A stretch of DNA of 64,000 nt from Taudactylus pleione. Its lineage: Eukaryota > Chordata > Amphibia > Anura > Myobatrachidae. The notes under the pieces are model-generated. The model was not told where the DNA came from and ran no database searches. It worked only from the letters and a program-made list of their open reading frames with translations. The stretch spans positions 930,001 to 994,000 of the forward strand of contig JAUIMM010000696.1 of NCBI GenBank assembly GCA_031769625.1, given 5' to 3'. Below are positions 1 through 13,064 of the stretch, piece after piece. Within the stretch, counting starts at the first letter, position 1; the number at the start of each line of letters is the position of its first letter. The translations under genes were made by a program, and so were the position numbers.

Positions 1-195
1 ACTTTAAGTCAATGGAGATTTTAATTTGCTTTAAATGCTTGCAGTTATCGATCCATGTGGTCTACAATTATAGGACTAGTATGACTGGAAAGAGCTTGTT
101 CTGAGCTACATTGACACCAAATTTCGGGCCATTTTGACAGTAAGATGGTGTAGAAACAGCAGGTCAAAGAAAGTATTCCTAGGCTACTTTGGTCC
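1..195. repeat. Reference satellite monomer (class A)
   Basis: First full unit, used as coordinate system for the others; 75 of 195 bases are G or C. It has a T-rich front (positions 18-40), a CpG site at 49-50, the palindrome actagt near 76, the X/Y family box at about 103-117 (here ctacattgac), a conserved block aaatttcgggccattttgac at about 119-138 with the second CpG, the palindrome cctagg at 178-183, and a third variable CpG position at 190-191 (TG in this copy, CG in most). A 7-bp inverted pair, gtcaatg at 8-14 and cattgac at 109-115, is present in family X monomers only. The length of 195 is close to a nucleosome repeat length, a possible but untested reason for its constancy. Confidence 0.95.
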
Positions 196-1365
196 ACTTT
201 AAGTCAATGGAGATTTTGATTTGCTTTAAATGCTTGCAGTTATCGATCCTTGTGGTCTACAATTATAGGACTAGTATGACTGGAAAGAGCTTGTTCTTAG
301 TTACAATCACACAAAATTTCGGGCCATTTTGACAGTAAGGTGGTGTAGAAACAGCAGGTCAAAGAAAGTATTCCTAGACTACTTCGGTCCACTTTAAGTC
401 AATGGAGATTTTTATTTGCTTTAAATGCTTGCAGTTATCCATCCATGTTGTCTACAATTATTGGATTAGTATGGCTGGAAAGAGCTTGTTCTGAGCTACA
501 TTGACACCAAATTTCGGGCCATTTTGATCAGAAGGTGGTGTAGAAACAGCAGGTCAAAGAAAGTATTCCTAGGCTACTTCGGTCCACTTTAAGTCAATGG
601 AGATTTTTATTTGCTTTAAATGCTTGCAGTTATCGATCCATGTGGTCTACAATTATAGGACTAGTATGACTGGAAAAAGCTTGTTCTGAGTTACAATCAC
701 ACAAAATTTCGGGCCATTTTGACAGTAAGATGGTGTAGAAACAGCAGGTCAAAGAAAGTATTCCTAGGCTACTTTGGTCCACTTTAAGTCAATGGAGATT
801 TTGATTTGCTTTAAATGCTTGCAGTTATCGATCCATGTGGTCTACAATTATAGGACTAGTATGACTGGAAAGAGCTTGTTCTGAGTTACAATCACACAAA
901 ATTTCGGGCCATTTTGACAGTAAGGTGGTGTAGAAACAGCAGGTCAAAGAAAGTATTCCTAGACTACTTCGGTCCACTTTAAGTCAATGGAGATTTTTAT
1001 TTGCTTTAAATGCTTGCAGTTATCCATCCATGTTGTCTACAATTATTGGATTAGTATGGCTGGAAAGAGCTTGTTCTGAGCTACATTGACACCAAATTTC
1101 GGGCCATTTTGATCAGAAGGTGGTGTAGAAACAGCAGGTCAAAGAAAGTATTCCTAGGCTACTTCGGTCCACTTTAAGTCAATGGAGATTTTTATTTGCT
1201 TTAAATGCTTGCAGTTATCGATCCATGTGGTCTACAATTATAGGACTAGTATGACTGGAAAAAGCTTGTTCTGAGTTACAATCACACAAAATTTCGGGCC
1301 ATTTTGACAGTAAGGTGGTGTAGAAACAGCAGGTCTAAAAAAGGGTTCCTAGGCTCCTTCGGTCC
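196..1365. repeat. Tandem trimer duplication (B C D, twice)
   Basis: Monomers at 196, 391 and 586 (classes B, C, D) are followed by the same trio at 781, 976 and 1171. The first D (586-780) is chimeric: its front is D (ggaaaaagc, Y box) but its end is A-like (aagatgg, then gctactttgg). The second D (1171) has the usual D end with ctaaaaaaggg. The first B also carries private changes (atccttgtgg, ttcttagttac). Confidence 0.9.
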
Positions 1366-1950
1366 ACTTTAAGTCAATGGAGATTATTATTTGCATTAAA
1401 TGCTTGCAGTTATCCATCCATGTGGTCTACAATTATTGGATTAGTATGGCTGGAAAGAGCTTGTTCTGAGCTACATTGACACCAAATTTTGGGCCATTTT
1501 GACAGAAAGGTGGTGTAGAAACAACAGGTCAAATAAAGTATTCCTAGGCTACTTCGGTCCACTTTAAGTCAATGGAGATTTTTATTTGCTTTAAATGCTT
1601 GCAGTTATCGATCCATGTGGTCTACAATTATAGAACTGGTATGACTGGGAAGAGCTTGTTCTGAGTTACAATCACACAAAATTTTGGGCCATTTTGACAG
1701 TAAGGTGGTGTAGAAACAGCAGGTCAAAGAAAGGGTTCCTAGGCTCCTTCGCTCCACTTTAAGTCAATGGAGATTTTAATTTGCTTTAAATGCTTGCAGT
1801 TATCGATCCATGTGGTCTACAGATATAGGACTAGTATGGCTGGAAAGAACTTGTTCTGAGCTACATTGACACCTAATTTCAGGCCATTTTGACAGTAAGG
1901 TGGTGTAGAAACAGCAGGTCAAAGAAAGTATTCCTAGGCTACTTTGGTCC
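781..1950. repeat. Hexamer block B C D E F G, first copy of a 12-monomer period
   Basis: Six monomers in the order B, C, D, E, F, G. The same six recur at 3121-4290, exactly 2340 bp (12 monomers) downstream, with only scattered base differences, such as gtggtctac here against gtggtatac in E of the second copy. E (1366) has the attatttgcatt front and aacaacagg; F (1561) has agaactggta; G (1756) has agatatagg and tttcagg. Confidence 0.9.
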
Positions 1951-3315
1951 ACTTTAAGTCAATGGAGATTTTGATTTGCTTTAAATGCTTGCAGTTATCG
2001 ATCCATGTGGTCTACAATTATAGGACTAGTATGACTGGAAAGAGCTTGTTCTGAGCTACATTGACACCAAATTTCGGGCCATTTTGATCAGAAGGTGGTG
2101 TAGAAACAGCAGGTTAAAGAAAGTATTCCTAGGCTACTTCGGTCCACTTTAAGTCAATGGAGATTTTAATTTGCTTTAAATGCTTGCAGTTATCGATCCA
2201 TGTGGTCTACAATTATAGGACTAGTATGACTGGAAAGAGCTTGTTCTGAGCTACATTTACACCAAATTTCGGGCCATTTTGACAGTAAGATGGTGTAGAA
2301 ACAGCAGGTCAAAGAAAGTATTCCTAGGCTACTTTGGTCCACTTTAAGTCAATGGAGATTTTGATTTGCTTTAAATGCTTGCAGTTATCGATCCATGTGG
2401 TCTACAATTATTGGATTAGTATGGCTGGAAAGAGCTTGTTCTGAACTACATTGACACCAAATTTCGGGCCATTTTGATCAGAAGGTGGTGTAGAAACAGC
2501 AGGTCAAAGAAAGTATTCCTAGGCTACTTCGGTCCACTTTAAGTCAATGGAGATTTTTATTTGCTTTAAATGCTTGCAGTTATCGATCCATGTGGTCTAC
2601 AATTGTAGGACTAGTATGGCTGGAAAGAACTTGTTCTGAGCTACATTGACACCTAATTTCAGGCCATTTTGACAGTAAGGTGGTGTAGAAACAGCAGGTC
2701 AAAGAAAGTATTCCTAGGCTACTTTGGTCCACTTTAAGTCAATGGAGATTTTGATTTGCTTTAAATGCTTGCAGTTATCGATCCATGTGGTCTACAATTA
2801 TAGGACTAGTATGACTGGAAAGAGCTTGTTCTGAGCTACATTGACACCAAATTTCGGGCCATTTTGATCAGAAGGTGGTGTAGAAACAGCAGGTTAAAGA
2901 AAGTATTCCTAGGCTACTTCGGTCCACTTTAAGTCAATGGAGATTTTAATTTGCTTTAAATGCTTGCAGTTATCGATCCATGTGGTCTACAATTATAGGA
3001 CTAGTATGACTGGAAAGAGCTTGTTCTGAGCTACATTGACACCAAATTTCGGGCCATTTTGACAGTAAGATGGTGTAGAAACAGCAGGTCAAAGAAAGTA
3101 TTCCTAGGCTACTTTGGTCCACTTTAAGTCAATGGAGATTTTGATTTGCTTTAAATGCTTGCAGTTATCGATCCATGTGGTCTACAATTATAGGACTAGT
3201 ATGACTGGAAAGAGCTTGTTCTGAGTTACAATCACACAAAATTTCGGGCCATTTTGACAGTAAGGTGGTGTAGAAACAGCAGGTCAAAGAAAGTATTCCT
3301 AGACTACTTCGGTCC
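1756..3315. repeat. Tandem tetramer duplication (780-bp period)
   Basis: From about 1830 to 2400 the sequence is repeated 780 bp further on (about 2610 to 3180). Both copies share the G-type box acctaatttcagg and then an M monomer with the private aggttaaag (1951 and 2731) and an A monomer (2146 and 2926). The monomer at 2536 is chimeric: a D or C-like front (tttatt), then aattgtagg, then a G body. The next monomers differ (2341 is H-like, 3121 is B), which marks the right limit. Confidence 0.88.
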
Positions 3316-4290
3316 ACTTTAAGTCAATGGAGATTTTTATTTGCTTTAAATGCTTGCAGTTATCCATCCATGTTGTCTACAATTATTGGATTAGTATGGC
3401 TGGAAAGAGCTTGTTCTGAGCTACATTGACACCAAATTTCGGGCCATTTTGATCAGAAGGTGGTGTAGAAACAGCAGGTCAAAGAAAGTATTCCTAGGCT
3501 ACTTCGGTCCACTTTAAGTCAATGGAGATTTTTATTTGCTTTAAATGCTTGCAGTTATCGATCCATGTGGTCTACAATTATAGGACTAGTATGACTGGAA
3601 AAAGCTTGTTCTGGGTTACAATCACACAAAATTTCGGGCCATTTTGACAGTAAGGTGGTGTAGAAACAGCAGGTCTAAAAAAGGGTTCCTAGGCTCCTTC
3701 GGTCCACTTTAAGTCAATGGAGATTATTATTTGCATTAAATGCTTGCAGTTATCCATCCATGTGGTATACAATTATTGGATTAGTATGGCTGGAAAGAGA
3801 TTGTTCTGAGCTACATTGACACCAAATTTTGGGCCATTTTGACAGAAAGGTGGTGTAGAAACAACAGGTCAAAGAAAGTATTCCTAGGCTACTTCGGTCC
3901 ACTTTAAGTCAATGGAGATTTTTATTTGCTTTAAATGCTTGCAGTTATCGATCCATGTGGTCTACAATTATAGAACTGGTATGACTGGGAAGAGCTTGTT
4001 CTGAGTTACAATCACACAAAATTTTGGGCCATTTTGACAGTAAGGTGGTGTAGAAACAGCAGGTCAAAGAAAGGGTTCCTAGGCTCCTTCGCTCCACTTT
4101 AAGTCAATGGAGATTTTAATTTGCTTTAAATGCTTGCAGTTATCGATCCATGTGGTCTACAGATATAGGACTAGTATGGCTGGAAAGAACTTGTTCTGAG
4201 CTACATTGACACCTAATTTCAGGCCATTTTGACAGTAAGGTGGTGTAGAAACAGCAGGTCAAAGAAAGTATTCCTAGGCTACTTTGGTCC
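3121..4290. repeat. Hexamer block B C D E F G, second copy
   Basis: Second copy of the block at 781-1950. Its E monomer (3706) has two linked private variants, gtggtatac (a GTATAC palindrome) and gagattgttc. The same pair reappears in E monomers at 29640 and 51290, so it tags related copies of this block far along the array. Confidence 0.9.
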
Positions 4291-5459
4291 ACTTTAAGTC
4301 AATGGAGATTTTGATTTGCTTTAAATGCTTGCAGTTATCGATCCATGTGGTCTACAATTATTGGATTAGTATGGCTGGAAAGAGCTTGTTCTGAGCTACA
4401 TTGACACCAAATTTCGGGCCATTTTGATCAGAAGGTGGTGTAGAAACAGCAGGTCAAAGAAAGTATTCCTAGGCTTCTTCGGTCCACTTTAAGTCAATGG
4501 AGATTTTTATTTGCTTTAAATGCTTGCAGTTATCGATCCATGTGGTCTACAATTATAGGACTAGTATGACTGGAAAAAGCTTCTTCTGAGTTACAATCAC
4601 ACAAAATTTCGGGCCATTTTGACAGTAAGGTGGTGTAGAAACAGCAGGTCAAAGAAAGGGTTCCTAGGTTCCTTCGCTCCACTTTAAGTCAATGGAGATT
4701 TTAATTTGCTTTAAATGCTTGCAGTTATCAATCCATGTGGTCTACAGATATAGGACTAGTATGTCTGGAAAGAACTTGTTCTGACCTACATTGACACCTA
4801 ATTTCGGGCCATTTTGACAGTAAGATGGTGTAGAAACAGCAGGTCAAAGAAAGTATTCCTAGGCTACTTCGGTCCACTTTAAGTCAATGGAGATTTTTAT
4901 TTGCTTTAAATGCTTGCAGTTATCCATCCATGTTGTCTACAATTATTGGATTAGTATGGCTGGAAAGAGCTTGTTCTGAGCTACATTGACACCAAATTTC
5001 GGGCCATTTTGATCAGAAGGTGGTGTAGAAACAGCAGGTCAAAGAAAGTATTCCTAGGCTACTTCGGTCCACTTTAAGTCAATGGAGATTTTTATTTGCT
5101 TTAAATGCTTGCAGTTATCGATGCATGTGGTCTACAATTATAGAACTAGTATGACTGGGAAGAGCTTGTTCTGAGTTACAATCACACAAAATTTTGGGCC
5201 ATTTTGACAGTAAGGTGGTGTAGAAACAGCAGGTCAAAGAAAGGGTTCCTAGGCTCCTTCGCTCCACTTTAAGTCAATGGAGATTTTAATTTGCTTTAAA
5301 TGCTTGCAGTTATCGATCCATGTGGTCTACAATTATAGGACTAGTATGACTGGAAAGAGCTTGTTCTGAGCTACATTGACACCAAATTTCGGGCCATTTT
5401 GACAGTAAGATGGTGTAGAAACAGCAGGTCAAAGAAAGATTCCTAGGCTACTTTGGTCC
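4291..5459. repeat. Six-monomer linker H D J C L A
   Basis: H (4291) ends in ggcttcttcgg. The next D (4486) carries the private aagcttcttc and the end ggttccttcgctcc. J (4681), C (4876), L (5071) and A (5266) follow. The A monomer is 194 bp because one T is missing near 5440 (aaagaaagattcc instead of aaagaaagtattcc); this shifts the register of everything downstream by -1. The order H D J C L A recurs before later copies of the 11-monomer core. Confidence 0.88.
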
Positions 5460-7604
5460 ACTTTAAGTCAATGGAGATTTTGATTTGCTTTAAATGCTTG
5501 CAGTTATCGATCCATGTGGTCTACAATTATAGGACTAGTATGACTGGAAAGAGCTTGTTCTGAGTTACAATCACACAAAATTTCGGGCCATTTTGACAGT
5601 AAGGTGGTGTAGAAACAGCAGGTCAAAGAAAGTATTCCTAGACTACTTCGGTCCACTTTAAGTCAATGGAGATTTTTATTTGCTTTAAATGCTTGCAGTT
5701 ATCCATCCATGTTGTCTACAATTATTGGATTAGTATGGCTGGAAAGAGCTTGTTCTGAGCTACATTGACACCACATTTCGGGCCATTTTGATCAGAAGGT
5801 GGTGTAGAAACAGCAGGTCAAAGAAAGTATTCCTAGGCTACTTCGGTCCACTTTAAGTCAATGGAGATTTTTATTTGCTTTAAATGCTTGCAGTTATCGA
5901 TCCATGTGGTCTACAATTATAGGACTAGTATGACTGGAAAAAGCTTGTTCTGAGTTACAATCACACAAAATTTCGGGCCATTTTGACAGTAAGGTGGTGT
6001 AGAAACATCAGGTCTAAAAAAGGGTTCCTAGGCTCCTTCGGTCCACTTTAAGTCAATGGAGATTATTATTTGCATTAAATGCTTGCAGTTATCCATCCAT
6101 GTGGTCTACAATTATTGGATTAGTATGGCTGGAAAGAGCTTGTTCTGAGCTACATTGACACCAAATTTCGGGCCATTTTGATCAGAAGGTGGTGTAGAAA
6201 CAGCAGGTCAAAGAAAGTATTCCTAGGCTACTTCGGTCCACTTTAAGTCAATGGAGATTTTTATTTGCTTTAAATGCTTGCAGTTATCGATCCATGTGGT
6301 GTACAATTATAGGACTAGTATGACTGGAAAAAGCTTGTTCTGAGTTACAATCACACAAAATTTCGGGCCATTTTGACAGTAAGGTGGTGTAGAAACAGCA
6401 GGTCAAAGAAAGGGTTCCTAGGTTCCTTCGCTCCACTTTAAGTCAATGGAGATTTTAATTTGCTTTAAATGCTTGCAGTTATCAATCCATGTGGTCTACA
6501 GATATAGGACTAGTATGTCTGGAAAGAACTTGTTCTGACCTACATTGACACCTAATTTCGGGCCATTTTGACAGTAAGATGGTGTAGAAACAGCAGGTCA
6601 AAGAAAGTATTCCTAGGCTACTTTGGTCCACTTTAAGTCAATGGAGATTTTGATTTGCTTTAAATGCTTGCAGTTATCGATCCATGTGGTCTACAATTAT
6701 AGGACTAGTATGACTGCAAAGAGCTTGTTCTGAGCTACATTGACACCAAATTTCGGGCCATTTTGATCAGAAGGTGGTGTAGAAACAGCAGGTCAAAGAA
6801 AGTATTCCTAGGCTACTTCGGTCCACTTTAAGTCAATGGAGATTTTTATTTGCTTTAAATGCTTGCAGTTATCGATCCATGTGGTCTACAATTATAGGAC
6901 TAGTATGACTGGAAAAAGCTTGTTCTGAGTTACAATCACACAAAATTTCGGGCCATTTTGACAGTAAGGTGGTGTAGAAACAGCAGGTCAAAGAAAGTAT
7001 TCCTAGGCTACTTCGGTCCACTTTAAGTCAATGGAGATTTTTATTTGCTTTAAATGCTTGCAGTTATCCATCCATGTTGTCTACAATTATTGGATTAGTA
7101 TGGCTGGAAAGAGCTTGTTCTGAGCTACATTGACACCAAATTTCGGGCCATTTTGATCAGAAGGTGGTGTAGAAACAGCAGGTCAAAGAAAGTATTCCTA
7201 GGCTACTTCGGTCCACTTTAAGTCAATGGAGATTTTTATTTGCTTTAAATGCTTGCAGTTATCGATGCATGTGGTCTACAATTATAGAACTAGTATGACT
7301 GGGAAGAGCTTGTTCTGAGTTACAATCACACAAAATTTTGGGCCATTTTGACAGTAAGGTGGTGTAGAAACAGCAGGTCAAAGAAAGGGTTCCTAGGCTC
7401 CTTCGCTCCACTTTAAGTCAATGGAGATTTTAATTTGCTTTAAATGCTTGCAGTTATCGATCCATGTGGTCTACAATTATAGGACTAGTATGACTGGAAA
7501 GAGCTTGTTCTGAGCTACATTGACACCAAATTTCGGGCCATTTTGACAGTAAGATGGTGTAGAAACAGCAGGTCAAAGAAAGTATTCCTAATCTACTTTG
7601 GTCC
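5460..7604. repeat. 11-monomer core HOR, copy 1
   Basis: Order B, C (with private ccacatttcggg), D, E/C chimera (attatttgcatt front but gatcagaagg), D (ggttccttcgctcc end), J, K, D (ggctacttcgg end), C, L, A (with the private end cctaatctac). This ordered set of 11 (2145 bp) is the most repeated long unit in the window. It recurs with the same private marks starting near 17940, 22620, 33150 and 54020, and without its B at 36075 and 56945. Confidence 0.9.
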
Positions 7605-10529
7605 ACTTTAAGTCAATGGAGATTTTGATTTGCTTTAAATGCTTGCAGTTATCGATCCATGTGGTCTACAATTATAGAACTGGTATGACTGGGAAGAGCT
7701 TGTTCTGAGTTACAATCACACAAAATTTTGGGCCATTTTGACAGTAAGGTGGTGTAGAAACAGCAGGTCAAAGAAAGGGTTCCTAGGCTCCTTCGCTCCA
7801 CTTTAAGTCAATGGAGATTTTAATTTGCTTTAAATGCTTGCAGTTATCGATCCATGTGGTCTACAGATATAGGACTAGTATGGCTGGAAAGAACTTGTTC
7901 TGAGCTACATTGACACCTAATTTCAGGCCATTTTGACAGTAAGGTGGTGTAGAAACAGCAGGTCAAAGAAAGTATTCCTAGGCTACTTTGGTCCACTTTA
8001 AGTCAATGGAGATTTTGATTTGCTTTAAATGCTTGCAGTTATCGATCCATGTGGTCTACAATTATTGGATTAGTATGGCTGGAAAGAGCTTGTTCTGAGC
8101 TACATTGACACCAAATTTCGGGCCATTTTGATCAGAAGGTGGTGTAGAAACAGCAGGTCAAAGAAAGTATTCCTAGGCTTCTTCGGTCCACTTTAAGTCA
8201 ATGGAGATTTTTATTTGCTTTAAATGCTTGCAGTTATCGATCCATGTGGTCTACAATTATAGGACTAGTATGACTGGAAAAAGCTTCTTCTGAGTTACAA
8301 TCACACAAAATTTCGGGCCATTTTGACAGTAAGGTGGTGTAGAAACAGCAGGTCAAAGAAAGGGTTCCTAGGTTCCTTCGCTCCACTTTAAGTCAATGGA
8401 GATTTTAATTTGCTTTAAATGCTTGCAGTTATCAATCCATGTGGTCTACAGATATAGGACTAGTATGTCTGGAAAGAACTTGTTCTGACCTACATTGACA
8501 CCTAATTTCGGGCCATTTTGACAGTAAGATGGTGTAGAAACAGCAGGTCAAAGAAAGTATTCCTAGGCTACTTCGGTCCACTTTAAGTCAATGGAGATTT
8601 TTATTTGCTTTAAATGCTTGCAGTTATCCATCCATGTTGTCTACAATTATTGGATTAGTATGGCTGGAAAGAGCTTGTTCTGAGCTACATTGACACCAAA
8701 TTTCGGGCCATTTTGATCAGAAGGTGGTGTAGAAACAGCAGGTCAAAGAAAGTATTCCTAGGCTACTTCGGTCCACTTTAAGTCAATGGAGATTTTTATT
8801 TGCTTTAAATGCTTGCAGTTATCGATGCATGTGGTCTACAATTATAGGACTAGTATGACTGGAAAAAGCTTGTTCTGAGTTACAATCACACAAAATTTCG
8901 GGCCATTTTGACAGTAAGGTGGTGTAGAAACAGCAGGTCAAAGAAAGGGTTCCTAGGTTCCTTCGCTCCACTTTAAGTCAATGGAGATTATTATTTGCAT
9001 TAAATGCTTGCAGTTATCCATCCATGTGGTCTACAATTATTGGATTAGTATGGCTGGAAAGAGCTTGTTCTGAGCTACATTGACACCAAATTTCGGGCCA
9101 TTTTGATCAGAAGGTGGTGTAGAAACAGCAGGTCAAAGAAAGTATTCCTAGGCTACTTCGGTCCACTTTAAGTCAATGGAGATTTTTATTTGCTTTAAAT
9201 GCTTGCAGTTATCGATCCATGTGGTCTACAATTATAGGACTAGTATGACTGGAAAAAGCTTGTTCTGAGTTACAATCACACAAAATTTCGGGCCATTTTG
9301 ACAGTAAGGTGGTGTAGAAACAGCAGGTCAAAGAAAGGGTTCCTAGGTTCCTTCGCTCCACTTTAAGTCAATGGAGATTTTAATTTGCTTTAAATGCTTG
9401 CAGTTATCAATCCATGTGGTCTACAGATATAGGACTAGTATGTCTGGAAAGAACTTGTTCTGACCTACATTGACACCTAATTTCGGGCCATTTTGACAGT
9501 AAGATGGTGTAGAAACAGCAGGTCAAAGAAAGTATTCCTAGGCTACTTTGGTCCACTTTAAGTCAATGGAGATTTTGATTTGCTTTAAATGCTTGCAGTT
9601 ATCGATCCATGTGGTCTACAATTATAGGACTAGTATGACTGCAAAGAGCTTGTTCTGAGCTACATTGACACCAAATTTCGGGCCATTTTGATCAGAAGGT
9701 GGTGTAGAAACAGCAGGTCAAAGAAAGTATTCCTAGGCTACTTCGGTCCACTTTAAGTCAATGGAGATTTTTATTTGCTTTAAATGCTTGCAGTTATCGA
9801 TCCATGTGGTCTACAATTATAGGACTAGTATGACTGGAAAAAGCTTGTTCTGAGTTACAATCACACAAAATTTCGGGCCATTTTGACAGTAAGGTGGTGT
9901 AGAAACAGCAGGTCAAAGAAAGTATTCCTAGGCTACTTCGGTCCACTTTAAGTCAATGGAGATTTTTATTTGCTTTAAATGCTTGCAGTTATCCATCCAT
10001 GTTGTCTACAATTATTGGATTAGTATGGCTGGAAAGAGCTTGTTCTGAGCTACATTGACACCAAATTTCGGGCCATTTTGATCAGAAGGTGGTGTAGAAA
10101 CAGCAGGTCAAAGAAAGTATTCCTAGGCTACTTCGGTCCACTTTAAGTCAATGGAGATTTTTATTTGCTTTAAATGCTTGCAGTTATCGATGCATGTGGT
10201 CTACAATTATAGAACTAGTATGACTGGGAAGAGCTTGTTCTGAGTTACAATCACACAAAATTTTGGGCCATTTTGACAGTAAGGTGGTGTAGAAACAGCA
10301 GGTCAAAGAAAGGGTTCCTAGGCTCCTTCGCTCCACTTTAAGTCAATGGAGATTTTAATTTGCTTTAAATGCTTGCAGTTATCGATCCATGTGGTCTACA
10401 ATTATAGGACTAGTATGACTGGAAAGAGCTTGTTCTGAGCTACATTGACACCAAATTTCGGGCCATTTTGACAGTAAGATGGTGTAGAAACAGCAGGTCA
10501 AAGAAAGTATTCCTAATCTACTTTGGTCC
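7605..10529. repeat. 15-monomer HOR copy (13-mer plus two extra monomers)
   Basis: Order: B/F chimera (ttgatt front, agaactggta body), G, H, D, J, C, L/D chimera (atcgatgcat then ggaaaaagc), E/C chimera, D, J, K, D, C, L, A ending cctaatctac. It equals the 13-monomer unit that follows except for two additional monomers at 8970-9359. The cctaatctac mark is at 7591 just before this copy and at 10516 at its end, 2925 bp (15 monomers) apart. Confidence 0.9.
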
Positions 10530-13064
10530 ACTTTAAGTCAATGGAGATTTTGATTTGCTTTAAATGCTTGCAGTTATCGATCCATGTGGTCTACAATTAT
10601 AGAACTGGTATGACTGGGAAGAGCTTGTTCTGAGTTACAATCACACAAAATTTTGGGCCATTTTGACAGTAAGGTGGTGTAGAAACAGCAGGTCAAAGAA
10701 AGGGTTCCTAGGCTCCTTCGCTCCACTTTAAGTCAATGGAGATTTTAATTTGCTTTAAATGCTTGCAGTTATCGATCCATGTGGTCTACAGATATAGGAC
10801 TAGTATGGCTGGAAAGAACTTGTTCTGAGCTACATTGACACCTAATTTCAGGCCATTTTGACAGTAAGGTGGTGTAGAAACAGCAGGTCAAAGAAAGTAT
10901 TCCTAGGCTACTTTGGTCCACTTTAAGTCAATGGAGATTTTGATTTGCTTTAAATGCTTGCAGTTATCGATCCATGTGGTCTACAATTATTGGATTAGTA
11001 TGGCTGGAAAGAGCTTGTTCTGAGCTACATTGACACCAAATTTCGGGCCATTTTGATCAGAAGGTGGTGTAGAAACAGCAGGTCAAAGAAAGTATTCCTA
11101 GGCTTCTTCGGTCCACTTTAAGTCAATGGAGATTTTTATTTGCTTTAAATGCTTGCAGTTATCGATCCATGTGGTCTACAATTATAGGACTAGTATGACT
11201 GGAAAAAGCTTCTTCTGAGTTACAATCACACAAAATTTCGGGCCATTTTGACAGTAAGGTGGTGTAGAAACAGCAGGTCAAAGAAAGGGTTCCTAGGTTC
11301 CTTCGCTCCACTTTAAGTCAATGGAGATTTTAATTTGCTTTAAATGCTTGCAGTTATCAATCCATGTGGTCTACAGATATAGGACTAGTATGTCTGGAAA
11401 GAACTTGTTCTGACCTACATTGACACCTAATTTCGGGCCATTTTGACAGTAAGATGGTGTAGAAACAGCAGGTCAAAGAAAGTATTCCTAGGCTACTTCG
11501 GTCCACTTTAAGTCAATGGAGATTTTTATTTGCTTTAAATGCTTGCAGTTATCCATCCATGTTGTCTACAATTATTGGATTAGTATGGCTGGAAAGAGCT
11601 TGTTCTGAGCTACATTGACACCAAATTTCGGGCCATTTTGATCAGAAGGTGGTGTAGAAACAGCAGGTCAAAGAAAGTATTCCTAGGCTACTTCGGTCCA
11701 CTTTAAGTCAATGGAGATTTTTATTTGCTTTAAATGCTTGCAGTTATCGATGCATGTGGTCTACAATTATAGGACTAGTATGACTGGAAAAAGCTTGTTC
11801 TGAGTTACAATCACACAAAATTTCGGGCCATTTTGACAGTAAGGTGGTGTAGAAACAGCAGGTCAAAGAAAGGGTTCCTAGGTTCCTTCGCTCCACTTTA
11901 AGTCAATGGAGATTTTAATTTGCTTTAAATGCTTGCAGTTATCAATCCATGTGGTCTACAGATATAGGACTAGTATGTCTGGAAAGAACTTGTTCTGACC
12001 TACATTGACACCTAATTTCGGGCCATTTTGACAGTAAGATGGTGTAGAAACAGCAGGTCAAAGAAAGTATTCCTAGGCTACTTTGGTCCACTTTAAGTCA
12101 ATGGAGATTTTGATTTGCTTTAAATGCTTGCAGTTATCGATCCATGTGGTCTACAATTATAGGACTAGTATGACTGCAAAGAGCTTGTTCTGAGCTACAT
12201 TGACACCAAATTTCGGGCCATTTTGATCAGAAGGTGGTGTAGAAACAGCAGGTCAAAGAAAGTATTCCTAGGCTACTTCGGTCCACTTTAAGTCAATGGA
12301 GATTTTTATTTGCTTTAAATGCTTGCAGTTATCGATCCATGTGGTCTACAATTATAGGACTAGTATGACTGGAAAAAGCTTGTTCTGAGTTACAATCACA
12401 CAAAATTTCGGGCCATTTTGACAGTAAGGTGGTGTAGAAACAGCAGGTCAAAGAAAGTATTCCTAGGCTACTTCGGTCCACTTTAAGTCAATGGAGATTT
12501 TTATTTGCTTTAAATGCTTGCAGTTATCCATCCATGTTGTCTACAATTATTGGATTAGTATGGCTGGAAAGAGCTTGTTCTGAGCTACATTGACACCAAA
12601 TTTCGGGCCATTTTGATCAGAAGGTGGTGTAGAAACAGCAGGTCAAAGAAAGTATTCCTAGGCTACTTCGGTCCACTTTAAGTCAATGGAGATTTTTATT
12701 TGCTTTAAATGCTTGCAGTTATCGATGCATGTGGTCTACAATTATAGAACTAGTATGACTGGGAAGAGCTTGTTCTGAGTTACAATCACACAAAATTTTG
12801 GGCCATTTTGACAGTAAGGTGGTGTAGAAACAGCAGGTCAAAGAAAGGGTTCCTAGGCTCCTTCGCTCCACTTTAAGTCAATGGAGATTTTAATTTGCTT
12901 TAAATGCTTGCAGTTATCGATCCATGTGGTCTACAATTATAGGACTAGTATGACTGGAAAGAGCTTGTTCTGAGCTACATTGACACCAAATTTCGGGCCA
13001 TTTTGACAGTAAGATGGTGTAGAAACAGCAGGTCAAAGAAAGTATTCCTAATCTACTTTGGTCC
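10530..13064. repeat. 13-monomer HOR copy (2535 bp)
   Basis: Order: B/F chimera, G, H, D, J, C, L/D chimera, J, K, D, C, L, A with cctaatctac end. Compared with the preceding copy it lacks exactly two monomers (390 bp); L/D at 11700 runs directly into J at 11895. It matches 13845-16379 almost base for base by eye, with the mark at 10516, 13051, 13831 and 16366 giving steps of 13, 4 and 13 monomers. Confidence 0.92.

Noticed and set aside
8..115. Inverted pair gtcaatg / cattgac in family X monomers as a hairpin or transposon terminal repeat
   Set aside because: Only 7 bp, about 95 bp apart, and lost in family Y; no target-site duplication or transposase. Kept only as a note in the monomer entry.
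1..195. Nuclear-receptor-like half site aggtcaaag in each monomer
   Set aside because: A six-base match is expected often by chance; there is no second well-formed half site at a standard spacing, so a regulatory role is not supported.
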